Positions 6,450 to 13,461 of a stretch of 16,052 nt of DNA are shown one piece after another. The notes under the pieces are model-generated. The model ran no database searches, was not told the DNA's origin, and saw only the letters and a program-made list of their open reading frames with translations. Position 1 is the stretch's first letter; every line of letters starts with the position of its first letter. The stretch comes from CAZTCJ01 sp964612085 (GTDB taxonomy: Bacteria > Pseudomonadota > Alphaproteobacteria > JAJFIK01). The stretch spans positions 1 to 16,052 of the forward strand of contig CAZTCJ010000083.1 in assembly GCA_964612085.1 (NCBI GenBank). Reading direction: 5' to 3'. The position numbers and the translations under genes were made by a program.

Positions 6450-8024
6450 TTAAAGCCCGTCCGGCGGCAGGGCGCGGTCGGCGCCTGCGAAATTGTGGAA
6501 GCGGGTGATTTCCGGATCGAACTGCAGGGTAATGACGCCGGTGGGCCCGTGCCGGTGCTTGGAGACGATCACCTCGGCCAGATTGGCGATGCGCTCTTTC
6601 TTTTCCTTCCACTTTTCCATCTTGGCGGCCAGATCCGCATCGGCGCCGTAAGTGTTGCCGTCGCCGTCCATGTCGCCGGGGCGTTTCTGGTCGTGATAAT
6701 ATTCCTCGCGGAAGATGAAGAGCACAACGTCCGCGTCCTGTTCGATCGATCCGGACTCCCGCAGATCCGACAGTTGGGGCCGTTTGTCGTCGCGGCTTTC
6801 CACCGCCCGCGAGAGCTGGGAAAGCGCCAGGATCGGCACGGAGAGTTCCTTGGCGAGCGCCTTCAGGCTCGTGGTGATTTCGGTCATTTCCTGAACGCGG
6901 TTTTCCGAGCGCTTCTTGCCCGATCCCTGAATGAGCTGGACATAGTCGATCACGATGAGATCGACGCCGGGCTTGCGCGCCATGCGCCGGGCCCGGGACA
7001 TGATCGCGGAAATGCTCAAGCCGCCGGTGTCGTCGATATGGAGCGGGATGTGCTGAATCTCCCGGACCGCCTCGGCCAGATTGGCGAACTGGTCGCGGGT
7101 GATGCTCCCTTCCCGGATCTTATGGGAGGGCACACCCGCCTGTTCCGCCAGCATGCGGGTGGCAAGCTGGTCGGCCGACATCTCAAGGGAGAAGAACAAG
7201 ACCCGCCCGCCGGCCTCCACCACCTCGTTGCCGCGCCCATCGGTTCCCGTACGGAAGGCCCGCGCCACATTGAAGGCGATATTGGTGGCAAGGGAGGTCT
7301 TGCCCATGGCCGGGCGTCCGGCCAGGATCAGCAGATCCGATTTCTGAAGGCCGCCGAGCTTACGGTCGAGATCGGTGAACTCGGTGGCGGTGCCCGACAG
7401 ATGGCCGTCCCGCTTGAAGGCTGCGTCGGCCATGGTCAGCGCGGTCTCGAGCGCCCTGGCGAAATCCGTGGCGCCCGCGCCGTATTTGCCTTTCTCCGCG
7501 ATGGCGTAAAGCGCCTGTTCCGCGTCCACGATCTGAGCGCTGGGCTCGTCCTCCAGCCCTGCATCGCGGGCGCGGGTGATCATTTCGGAGCCGACATCGA
7601 TCAGTCCCCGGCGCACCGCCAGATCGAACACGGTGTGCGCATAGTCGCGCACATTGATGGTGGAGGCCGCCGCCGCGGCAAGCCCGGCCAGATAGTTCGG
7701 TCCGCCCACTTCCGCCAGAACCGGATCGCCGTCCAGATAGGTGGCGATATTGAGCGGCGTCGCCACCCGGCCCTTGTCGATCAGGGAGCCGATGGTCTTG
7801 AAGATCTTGGCATGCAGCGGTTCGTAGAAATGATCCGCATCGATAATGCCCGATGCCTCGAAATAGCTTTCGTTGTTGATCAGGATCGCGCCCAGAAGGG
7901 CCTGTTCCGTCTCGATGGAGCACGGCGTGCGGGGATAGTCTGCTTGGGAATCGTCCGTATTGGACGTGGACGCCTGCTCCTCGAAGGAAGGGATGGCGGC
8001 GCCCGTTACGAGATCAAAAGACAT
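6450..8024 (-). CDS. dnaB: Replicative DNA helicase DnaB
   Basis: DnaB is the hexameric 5'-3' helicase that unwinds the replication fork and recruits primase. The 524-residue protein shows the N-terminal DnaB domain (SIETEQALLGAIL at 36-48, then PLHAKIFKTI) and a RecA-like C-terminal ATPase with Walker A GRPAMGKTS at 236-244. Further conserved signatures are FFSLEMSADQLATRML, the Walker B stretch VDLIVIDYVQLI, LALSQLSRAVESR, and DLRESGSIEQDADVV with its arginine-finger region. I see no intein. The ATG at 8024 has AAAGGA just upstream. A frame extension to 8078 adds 18 residues without family support. A variable acidic lead of about 30 residues precedes the domain. dnaB is followed by the FkbM-like gene and preceded by a 164-base region with DnaA-box-like words. 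Confidence 0.98.
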   Translation of the reverse strand: MSFDLVTGAAIPSFEEQASTSNTDDSQADYPRTPCSIETEQALLGAILINNESYFEASGIIDADHFYEPLHAKIFKTIGSLIDKGRVATPLNIATYLDGDPVLAEVGGPNYLAGLAAAAASTINVRDYAHTVFDLAVRRGLIDVGSEMITRARDAGLEDEPSAQIVDAEQALYAIAEKGKYGAGATDFARALETALTMADAAFKRDGHLSGTATEFTDLDRKLGGLQKSDLLILAGRPAMGKTSLATNIAFNVARAFRTGTDGRGNEVVEAGGRVLFFSLEMSADQLATRMLAEQAGVPSHKIREGSITRDQFANLAEAVREIQHIPLHIDDTGGLSISAIMSRARRMARKPGVDLIVIDYVQLIQGSGKKRSENRVQEMTEITTSLKALAKELSVPILALSQLSRAVESRDDKRPQLSDLRESGSIEQDADVVLFIFREEYYHDQKRPGDMDGDGNTYGADADLAAKMEKWKEKKERIANLAEVIVSKHRHGPTGVITLQFDPEITRFHNFAGADRALPPDGL

Positions 8025-8070
8025 GGTCCTTTCTGACCCATTCCGAGACACCCGGCAAGGGGTGAGTCGT

Positions 8071-8148
8071 CTTCCCACAGACTGCCCACAAGGGCGCGCA
8101 CAGAAAACTTACCCACAGGATTTGTGCCTCTGTGAAAGGTGAGGATAA
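8071..8148. promoter_or_regulatory. DnaA-box-like words upstream of dnaB
   Basis: The 164 bases between dnaB and cfa contain TTACCCACA (8109-8117, plus strand) and TTATCCTCA (8148-8140, minus strand), each one base from the DnaA box TTATCCACA. Two further CCCACA words lie at 8074-8079 and 8085-8090, eleven bases apart, about one helical turn. This could let DnaA influence dnaB transcription. It could also be chance in GC-rich DNA, as no perfect box is present. Confidence 0.35.
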
Positions 8149-8188
8149 GTCTGCGCCGATTCGCGCGGGGGCCCTAAAAGCCGGAGGG

Positions 8189-9451
8189 TCACCGGGCCGC
8201 GGCGGGGGTTTTCCGGGCGTTTTGGGGCTGTGCCGCCGGAGCCGCATCCAAGGGCAGGGCGCGTTCGGTATCCACCATGTAATCCCGCGTGAGGGGGACC
8301 GTGTCCACCCGCTTGGCGAGCTGGATCTGGAAGACCATCAGATCCTGATGGCGGAACGCCATTTCGGAGGCGGCCAGATAGAATTCCCACATGCGGCAGA
8401 AGCGTTCGTCGTAAAGAGCGGCCATGTCGTCCCAGCGGGCCAGGAAGCGCTCGCGCCAGGCCTTAAGGGTTTCGGCGTAATGGAGCCGCAGGATCTCGAT
8501 ATCGGTGACGATCAGCTTTTCCTGCTCGATGGCGGGCAGCACTTCCGAGAGCGCCGGGGTATAGCCGCCGGGGAAGATGTATTTCTTGATCCAGGGATTG
8601 GTGGCGCTGGGGCCTTCGGACCGGCCGATGGCATGGATCAGCGCCACGCCGTCATCCTTCAGCAGGCGGCGGATATGGGCAAAGAAGTCCCGGTAGTGGA
8701 CGATGCCCACATGTTCGAACATGCCGACCGAGACGATGCGGTCGAAGGTGCCCTCCACCTTGCGGTAGTCGATCAGGTTGAAGCGCGCCCGGTCGCTGAG
8801 CCTTTCTTCCTCGGCGCGGGCATTGGAGCGCATATGCTGCTCCGTGGACAGAGTGACGCCCGTGACATCCGCGCCCGTCGCCTGGGCCAGGTAAAGCCCC
8901 AATCCGCCCCAGCCAGACCCGATATCGAGCACGCTCTTGCCGGGCTCCAGGAGCAGCTTGGCGGCGATGTGCCGTTTCTTGCGCGCCTGGGCGGTTTCCA
9001 GGTCATCGGTGTCGTCGGCGAAATAGGCGCAGGAATATTGCTTGTCCGCGTCGAGAAAGGCCTCGTACAGAGCATCGGAGAGATCGTAGTGGTGGGAGAC
9101 GTTCTCCTGGGCGCGCTGCACGGGGTTGTATTGGGCCGCATAGCGGCTGATCTGGCGGTAGCGCTTCAGCACCTCAACCGTGGGCGATCCCTTCCATTGG
9201 CGCAGATTCTGCGCCAGCACCTGCATGAGATCGGCGGCCGTGCCCACTTCCAGGGTCAGCGTGCCGTCCATATAGCCCTCGCCCAAATAAAGCTGGGGGT
9301 TGAGGGCAAGCTTGCGGTGGAGGGCGGGGTCGTGGAGTTTCATCACCACTTCCGGCGCGCCGTCGCCCATAGTGTGGGTCTTGCCGTCGCCGTCGATGAT
9401 GGTGAGCTTTCCGGTTTTGACAATGCCTTTGAGAAAATTGGCAAAAAACAC
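8189..9451 (-). CDS. cfa: Cyclopropane-fatty-acyl-phospholipid synthase
   Basis: Cfa uses SAM to convert double bonds of membrane phospholipid acyl chains into cyclopropane rings, usually in stationary phase or under stress. The 420-residue protein has an N-terminal lipid-binding region (LGEGYMDG, about 56-63) and the family motif HHYDLSDALYE (120-130) with QYSCAYF (138-144). The SAM loop VLDIGSGWGG is at 174-183. The active-site motif SVGMFEHVG (241-249) carries the conserved E246. A WEFYLAASEMAFR stretch lies near the end, then an Ala/Pro-rich tail. The start is GTG at 9451 with a strong GGAGG five bases upstream; the ATG two bases earlier is out of frame. A terminator separates it from rplI, so it is likely transcribed on its own. 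Its place between rplI and dnaB is unusual for this neighbourhood. Confidence 0.95.
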   Translation of the reverse strand: MFFANFLKGIVKTGKLTIIDGDGKTHTMGDGAPEVVMKLHDPALHRKLALNPQLYLGEGYMDGTLTLEVGTAADLMQVLAQNLRQWKGSPTVEVLKRYRQISRYAAQYNPVQRAQENVSHHYDLSDALYEAFLDADKQYSCAYFADDTDDLETAQARKKRHIAAKLLLEPGKSVLDIGSGWGGLGLYLAQATGADVTGVTLSTEQHMRSNARAEEERLSDRARFNLIDYRKVEGTFDRIVSVGMFEHVGIVHYRDFFAHIRRLLKDDGVALIHAIGRSEGPSATNPWIKKYIFPGGYTPALSEVLPAIEQEKLIVTDIEILRLHYAETLKAWRERFLARWDDMAALYDERFCRMWEFYLAASEMAFRHQDLMVFQIQLAKRVDTVPLTRDYMVDTERALPLDAAPAAQPQNARKTPAAAR

Positions 9452-9521
9452 ATTTGCCTCCGCGCTCGGGGGGAAAGGATCCGGTCTCGCCTCAACAAAC
9501 CGTCATAGACCATAGCATGGA

Positions 9522-9540
9522 CGCACGTTTCATGCGTGCG
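9522..9540. repeat. Small hairpin upstream of cfa
   Basis: CGCACG (9522-9527) and CGTGCG (9535-9540) form a perfect six-base inverted repeat around TTTCATG, about 70 bases before the cfa start. It could be a protein-binding site or part of the cfa leader. No clear promoter could be placed next to it. Confidence 0.3.
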
Positions 9541-9569
9541 ACACGATCACATTTACGCGCGGAACAGAG

Positions 9570-9598
9570 AAAAGGCGGCGCCGAACGGGCACCGCCTT
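9570..9598 (-). terminator. Intrinsic terminator of the rpsF-rplI operon
   Basis: On the minus strand an 11-base-pair stem (AAGGCGGTGCC against GGCGCCGCCTT, with one G-U pair) closes a five-base loop CGTTC and is followed by TTTTCTCTG, counting the last two stem bases. It lies 29 bases after the rplI stop and before cfa, exactly where the ribosomal operon should end. It is not a good terminator in the other direction. Confidence 0.85.
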
Positions 9599-9627
9599 GA
9601 AACTGTCTGAAAGGGCCTCCGGACCGG

Positions 9628-10299
9628 TCAGGTTTTCGGCGCTTCGTCTTCGTCGTGGGGCTCGGTCAGCGTATCGGCCAGTTCCTTGCGCTCCAGGATT
9701 TCGCCTTCTTCGATGGCTTCGGCCACTTCCGGCAGGGCCTCTTCCTCGAACACCTCTTCCGGAGCAATCGTCTCTTCCAATTCGGCCTCGTCTTCGTCGT
9801 CCTCATCCAGACGGGCGGTGACGTCTTCGCCGCGCGCCTGACGTTCGGCTTCTTCTTCCGAGCGCGCTACATTGATGTGAACGGTCACGGCGACTTCCGG
9901 GTGCAGATTGATCCGGATGTCGTAGATGCCAAGCTCCTTGATCGGCTTGTCGAGCACCGCCTGGCTGCGGTCGGCGGAAAAGCCGCCATCGGTCAGAAGC
10001 TGGGCCACGTCGCGGCTGGTCACGGAGCCGTAAAGCTGGCCGCCCTCGCTCGCCTGACGGATGGCGATAAAGCTCTGTTCATTGAGTTTTTCGGCCAAAG
10101 CCTCGGCTTCCTGCTTGCGCTCCAGATTGCGCGCTTCCAGTTGCGCGCGCTCCTCGTCGAAGCGCTTGAGATTGTCCTTGGTGGCCCGCAGCGCCTTGCC
10201 GCGCGGCAGGAGGAAGTTGCGGGCGAAGCCTTCTTTGACATTGACCACATCACCCATCTGGCCGAGCTTCTCGACCCGTTCCAGCAGAACGACTTGCAT
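9628..10299 (-). CDS. rplI: 50S ribosomal protein bL9 with long acidic tail
   Basis: bL9 binds 23S rRNA at the base of the L1 stalk with its N-terminal domain and reaches out from the ribosome with a long helix. The start MQVVLLERVEKLGQMGDVVNVKEG and the signature GFARNFLLPRGKA (24-36) are diagnostic. The connecting helix (about 41-75) and the C-terminal domain (GQLYGSVTSRDVA through HPEVAVTVHINV, to about 144) follow. The protein has 223 residues against roughly 150 in E. coli. The extra 75 residues are strongly acidic (Glu/Asp runs such as LDEDDEDEAELEE) and probably disordered; acidic L9 tails occur in other alphaproteobacteria. I use the ATG at 10299, which overlaps the upstream stop by one base (TGATG), rather than a frame extension to 10380. 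Confidence 0.97.
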   Translation of the reverse strand: MQVVLLERVEKLGQMGDVVNVKEGFARNFLLPRGKALRATKDNLKRFDEERAQLEARNLERKQEAEALAEKLNEQSFIAIRQASEGGQLYGSVTSRDVAQLLTDGGFSADRSQAVLDKPIKELGIYDIRINLHPEVAVTVHINVARSEEEAERQARGEDVTARLDEDDEDEAELEETIAPEEVFEEEALPEVAEAIEEGEILERKELADTLTEPHDEDEAPKT

Positions 10300-11330
10300 C
10301 AGTCCGTCTCCTTTTCGGCGGCGGGGATCAGTGCCTTGCGCCGCAAACCCATGAATTGATCCGCAAGCCCCAGAATGCACACGAGGATGGCCGTCGCGCC
10401 CTGCACCAGAAGCAGGAAATAGACGGTCATGAGCATCAAGGGGCGAAACAGGCGCAACACCTCCCCATTGGGAGCGCGCGCCACCCAGGACGCACTCACC
10501 AGATGAATGGTGATGAGTCCGGTGATGAAGAACGGCACGCCCAGAATGACGGCGGCCGTGCCGGCCAGAAAGCCAAATTCGCCCGGTGCGAACGACGCCG
10601 CCAGGGCTGCGATGAAGCCATAGGCCAGCAGGGCGGGCAGGGCCATGCGCGCCAGGTCGAAATTAGGGCGAATATTGCGCTTGGACGCGCGCACGATGGC
10701 CTGGGCCAGCAGCACATTGCCGCCCATGCTCAGCATCCAGAGCGCCGCCATGGCCGCCGGCACCACGCGGGCGACCATGTCGAATAATTGTTCCGGCGTC
10801 AGATTGACGCCCGCATCGTTCAGGGCATCGACCAGGGCGGAGCTGTCGGGCATGAGCGCCGGCAGCGAGTCCCGGATCAGGCCCGGCAGACCGCCCGGCA
10901 CCGCCATGGCGGCGGCCACATGGGCGGTGAGCAGCAGTGTGATGGCAAGCCCGGCGAGCCACACCATGAGCTGGCCGGTGGGATACCATTCAACGTCCGG
11001 TTCGCCGTCCTCCTGCTGGACGCTCCGGGACAGGAGCGCCTGGCGGGTCAGAACGGCCGGGGCGGCCGCGTGCAGCAGCACATAGGACACCGTGCCCACC
11101 AGTCCGGTCATCAGCACCAGGACGGCCGCGCCGACCGCGCCCGCCACCAGCGCGATATTGAGGCCCCAGCCCAGCCCCGCGATCAGGAGCGGCAGGGGCG
11201 CCAGATAGACGAGCAGCACCGAAAGCACATTGCCGGACAGGGCGGACAGGAACAGCACCGCGCTGACGAGCCCGGCGCCGATGCCGACCGCCCAATCCGG
11301 TATGCCTGCCTTGTCCGCCGTTTCCGTCAT
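10299..11330 (-). CDS. DUF2232-type integral membrane protein
   Basis: This 343-residue, strongly hydrophobic protein lies between rpsR and rplI, where alphaproteobacteria commonly carry a DUF2232 (YybS-like) membrane protein. I count about eight to nine hydrophobic segments: about 15-35, 37-56, 57-80, 118-145, 190-212, 230-250, 254-280 and 300-325. The soluble N-terminus is short and the C-terminus RRKALIPAAEKETD is charged. A polar stretch at about 95-115 (RQALLSRSVQQEDGEPDVEW) is a likely loop. No catalytic motif is visible. The function is unknown, although the constant linkage to ribosomal genes suggests co-expression with growth. It starts 30 bases after rpsR, and its stop overlaps the rplI start by one base, so rplI is probably translationally coupled to it. 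Confidence 0.85.
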   Translation of the reverse strand: MTETADKAGIPDWAVGIGAGLVSAVLFLSALSGNVLSVLLVYLAPLPLLIAGLGWGLNIALVAGAVGAAVLVLMTGLVGTVSYVLLHAAAPAVLTRQALLSRSVQQEDGEPDVEWYPTGQLMVWLAGLAITLLLTAHVAAAMAVPGGLPGLIRDSLPALMPDSSALVDALNDAGVNLTPEQLFDMVARVVPAAMAALWMLSMGGNVLLAQAIVRASKRNIRPNFDLARMALPALLAYGFIAALAASFAPGEFGFLAGTAAVILGVPFFITGLITIHLVSASWVARAPNGEVLRLFRPLMLMTVYFLLLVQGATAILVCILGLADQFMGLRRKALIPAAEKETD

Positions 11331-11360
11331 GCTTCCGATCTCCCGCGTGGCGCGCGTGCG

Positions 11361-11615
11361 TCAGTCGCTAATATAGGGCAGCAACGCCATAAACCGGGCG
11401 CGCTTGATGGCACGGGCCAGTTCCCGCTGTTTCTTGGCGGAAACGGCGGTGATCCGGCTCGGCACGATCTTGCCGCGCTCGGACACGAAGCGCTGCAGCA
11501 GGCGCGTGTCTTTCCAGTCGATCTTCGGCGCGCCCGGCCCTGAGAACGGGCAGCTTTTCCGGCGGCGGAAGAACGGGCGGCGTACGGGCACTTGGGGAAT
11601 TTTGTTGTCAGCCAT
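11361..11615 (-). CDS. rpsR: 30S ribosomal protein bS18
   Basis: bS18 is a small-subunit protein of the platform that binds as a heterodimer with bS6. The 84-residue basic protein carries RRPFFRRRKSCPFSG (12-26) and the core IDWKDTRLLQRFVSERGKI, followed by PSRITAVSAKKQRELARAIKRARFMALLPY, a complete bS18 signature. The length is normal for the family. It follows rpsF by 56 bases on the same strand and precedes the DUF2232 gene. The Cys at 22 is the common position; no full zinc-binding set is visible. Confidence 0.98.
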   Translation of the reverse strand: MADNKIPQVPVRRPFFRRRKSCPFSGPGAPKIDWKDTRLLQRFVSERGKIVPSRITAVSAKKQRELARAIKRARFMALLPYISD

Positions 11616-11671
11616 GGCAGGCGATCCTCATCAATTCAATTTGATCCGTCAGAAGGCGAAGCGTCTGGCGC

Positions 11672-12175
11672 TTAGCTGCTGGATTCTTCGGTGCGCGGCG
11701 CGCGGTCGCCCCGGTCCCCGCCACGATCGCCGCGATCACCACGGTCGCCTCTGTCGCCGCGATCGCCCCGGTCACCGCGTGGGCCGCGATCGCCGCGATC
11801 CCGGTCGCCGAACCGGCCGCCGCCGCGCGGGCCCCGGCGGTCGCCACGGTCGCCCTTGTTCTGGAGCATGACGGAGGCGCCGTCTTCGTGACCGTCCACG
11901 CGCAAGGTCAGGAAACGGAGAATGTCTTCATGGAAGCGCATCTGGCGCTCCATCTCGGCGACCGCTTCGGTGCCGGCGTCGATATTCAAAAGGGTGTAGT
12001 GCCCCTTGCGGTTTTTCTTGATCTTGTAGGAGAGGGAGCGGACGCCCCAATATTCGGTCTTGGCGATCTTGCCGCCGCTTTCCTCGATCACCGACTTCAT
12101 ATGCGCCGTGATCTGATCGACCTGCTGCTGCGAGATGTCCTGTCTCGCAATAAAGACGTGCTCGTAGAGAGCCAT
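11672..12175 (-). CDS. rpsF: 30S ribosomal protein bS6 with Gly-Asp-Arg repeat tail
   Basis: bS6 binds bS18 and 16S rRNA on the platform of the 30S subunit. Residues 1-100 are a normal S6 fold: MALYEHVFIARQDISQQQVD, then the EYWGVRSLSYKIKKNRKGHY signature (41-60), and FHEDILRFLTLRVD. From about residue 108 to 158 the protein turns into a tract of Gly, Asp and Arg, including six consecutive RGD or GDR units, and ends APRTEESSS. The total of 167 residues is longer than the 131-135 of E. coli S6. I chose the ATG at 12175, which has AGAAAGGGA upstream; an open extension to 12238 runs through the leader. This is the first gene of the ribosomal operon. The leader can pair with the start codon region, so expression may be controlled at the RNA level. 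Confidence 0.97.
   Translation of the reverse strand: MALYEHVFIARQDISQQQVDQITAHMKSVIEESGGKIAKTEYWGVRSLSYKIKKNRKGHYTLLNIDAGTEAVAEMERQMRFHEDILRFLTLRVDGHEDGASVMLQNKGDRGDRRGPRGGGRFGDRDRGDRGPRGDRGDRGDRGDRGDRGDRGGDRGDRAPRTEESSS
11702..11854 (-). repeat. Nine-base repeat tract encoding Gly-Asp-Arg units in rpsF
   Basis: This part of rpsF is built from near-repeats of a nine-base unit that encodes Gly-Asp-Arg, with Pro or extra Gly interruptions. The codons vary between units, so it is not a pure DNA tandem repeat. It could still expand or shrink by slippage or recombination. Confidence 0.8.
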
Positions 12176-12256
12176 CGCTGGTCCCTTTCTGTGTTCGCGT
12201 TTTTGATCGTTCCGGTCAGCGGCGCCGCTCGCCTTCAAGGGGCAAGCCAGCGATGG
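12172..12256 (-). promoter_or_regulatory. rpsF leader fold that pairs with the start codon
   Basis: In the rpsF message CCAUCGCUGG (12256-12247) is perfectly complementary to CCAGCGAUGG (12181-12172), and the second arm contains the AUG. The 65 bases between them include the Shine-Dalgarno AGAAAGGGA and a 12-base palindrome AGCGGCGCCGCT (12218-12229) that can form an inner helix. Many bacteria control rpsF through a leader RNA bound by the S6:S18 dimer. I cannot confirm the conserved features of that motif here, so the assignment as such is an inference. Confidence 0.5.
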
Positions 12257-12347
12257 TTCGCGGGACGAGACGGGCGGGAAACCCGACTGCGCTCTTGCTG
12301 AGAATGATGCAGGAGGCCCGGACCACTGGCCGAGGTTTAAACACGGG

Positions 12348-12376
12348 ACTATACGCAGGAAAGGCCCGCGCGCAAG
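12348..12376 (-). promoter_or_regulatory. Probable promoter of the rpsF operon
   Basis: On the minus strand a -10 box TATAGT (12353-12348) is preceded by CTTGCG (12376-12371), a partial match to the CTTGAC form of the alphaproteobacterial -35, at about 17 bases. Transcription would start near 12341, giving a leader of about 165 bases before rpsF. The -10 is good and the -35 weak. Confidence 0.4.
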
Positions 12377-12404
12377 GGGAATCGCGCCTCCGCGCTGGCC
12401 CGAC

Positions 12405-12410
12405 TTGACA
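12405..12410 (+). promoter_or_regulatory. Possible -35 box for fabD
   Basis: A perfect TTGACA (12405-12410), preceded by C as in alphaproteobacterial promoters (CTTGACA), lies 76 bases before the fabD ATG. The positions 16 to 18 bases downstream (around 12428) read CCAAAC, a poor -10, so the promoter is only suggested. Confidence 0.3.
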
Positions 12411-12486
12411 GGGGCACCCGCAATCGTCCAAACCCACGCGCATTTCAGGGACCGTCGATCAATGAGGTCCCGGCGGAGGAAACATC

Positions 12487-13437
12487 ATGGCCACAAGGGC
12501 CTTTACCTTTCCCGGACAGGGCTCTCAAGCCGTTGGCATGGGCCAGGCGCTGGCTGAAGCGCATGGGCCCGCGCGCGAGATCTTCCAGGAAGTGGACGAG
12601 GCGCTGTCCCAAAACCTCTCCCGCCTGATGTGGGAGGGGCCGGAAAGCGACCTTACCTTGACGGAAAACGCCCAGCCCGCGCTGATGGCCGTGAGCCTCG
12701 CCGTGATCCGGGTGCTGGAGCGGGAGGCCGGGCTCGATCTGGCCCGCCACGCCCAGTTCGTCGCCGGTCATTCCCTTGGCGAATACGCCGCCCTGGCGGC
12801 GGCGGGGGCCATCGGCCTCGCGGACACGGCGCGTCTTCTCAAGACCCGCGGCCAGGCCATGCAGAAAGCCGTGCCCGTGGGCGAGGGCGCCATGGCGGCT
12901 CTGCTCGCCATCGATATCGGCAAGGTCGAGGCCGAAGTCCTGCCTCAGGCTCAGGACCCGAACGCGGTCTGCGCCATCGCCAACGACAATGCGCCAGGCC
13001 AGGTGGTGATTTCCGGCCACAAACCGGCGGTCGAGGCGGCGGTCGAGCGCGCCAAAGCGGCGGGCGCCAAGAAAGGCGTGCTGCTGCCGGTGAGCGCGCC
13101 GTTCCATTGCCCGTTGATGCAGCCCGCCGCCGATGCCATGGCCGAGGCCCTCGAAGCGGTGGCCATCACCGCCCCGGCCGTGCCGCTCGTCCCTAATGTG
13201 ACGGCGGAAGCCACCGGCGATCCGGCCCGTATTCGCGCGCTTTTGATCGAACAGATCACGGGACGTGTGCGCTGGCGGGAAACCATCGCCTATATGGGAA
13301 CCCAAGGTGTTGATACGGTGATCGAGGCGGGCGCGGGTAAGGTACTGACCGGCATGCATAAGCGCATCAACCGGGATCTCGCCCTGTTTTCGGTGGAGAC
13401 GCCCCAGGATATCGAGGCATTCGCCAAGACGCTTTGA
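12487..13437 (+). CDS. fabD: Malonyl-CoA:ACP transacylase FabD
   Basis: FabD transfers malonyl groups from CoA to acyl carrier protein, feeding fatty-acid chain extension in the cytoplasm. The 316-residue protein has FPGQGSQ (8-14), the nucleophile motif GHSLGEY with S96, the malonate-binding R121, and the catalytic histidine H207 in SAPFHCPL. All active-site residues and the length match the family. The start is well set by GGAGGA ending six bases before the ATG. fabG follows after 24 bases on the same strand, so they share an operon. It is the first gene of the fab cluster and is divergent from rpsF. Confidence 0.97.
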   Translation: MATRAFTFPGQGSQAVGMGQALAEAHGPAREIFQEVDEALSQNLSRLMWEGPESDLTLTENAQPALMAVSLAVIRVLEREAGLDLARHAQFVAGHSLGEYAALAAAGAIGLADTARLLKTRGQAMQKAVPVGEGAMAALLAIDIGKVEAEVLPQAQDPNAVCAIANDNAPGQVVISGHKPAVEAAVERAKAAGAKKGVLLPVSAPFHCPLMQPAADAMAEALEAVAITAPAVPLVPNVTAEATGDPARIRALLIEQITGRVRWRETIAYMGTQGVDTVIEAGAGKVLTGMHKRINRDLALFSVETPQDIEAFAKTL

Positions 13438-13461
13438 CCGGCGCGCAGGAAGGAAAACCAT

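Larger units (their letters stand above)
12176..12486. other. Divergent intergenic region rpsF / fabD
   Basis: These 311 bases hold no gene I can support. The left half (12176-12341) is the probable rpsF leader. The right half carries the back-to-back promoter signals for rpsF (leftwards) and fabD (rightwards). A small hairpin CGGG-AAA-CCCG lies at 12275-12285. The fabD ribosome site GGAGGA is at 12475-12480. Confidence 0.7.

Noticed and set aside
4543..6453. Very long open frame on the plus strand across alr and the FkbM-like gene
   Set aside because: It is antisense to two genes with clear domains, and its translation has no recognisable fold. High GC content commonly leaves such mirror frames open.
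6495..8036. Long plus-strand open frame opposite dnaB
   Set aside because: It mirrors dnaB, whose motifs are complete. The antisense protein is rich in His, Gly and Arg in the way typical of mirror frames.
9441..9453. Run of six T just inside cfa with an out-of-frame ATG two bases before the GTG start, suggesting slippage control
   Set aside because: The run is short, and the GTG start has a well-spaced GGAGG, so a normal start explains everything.
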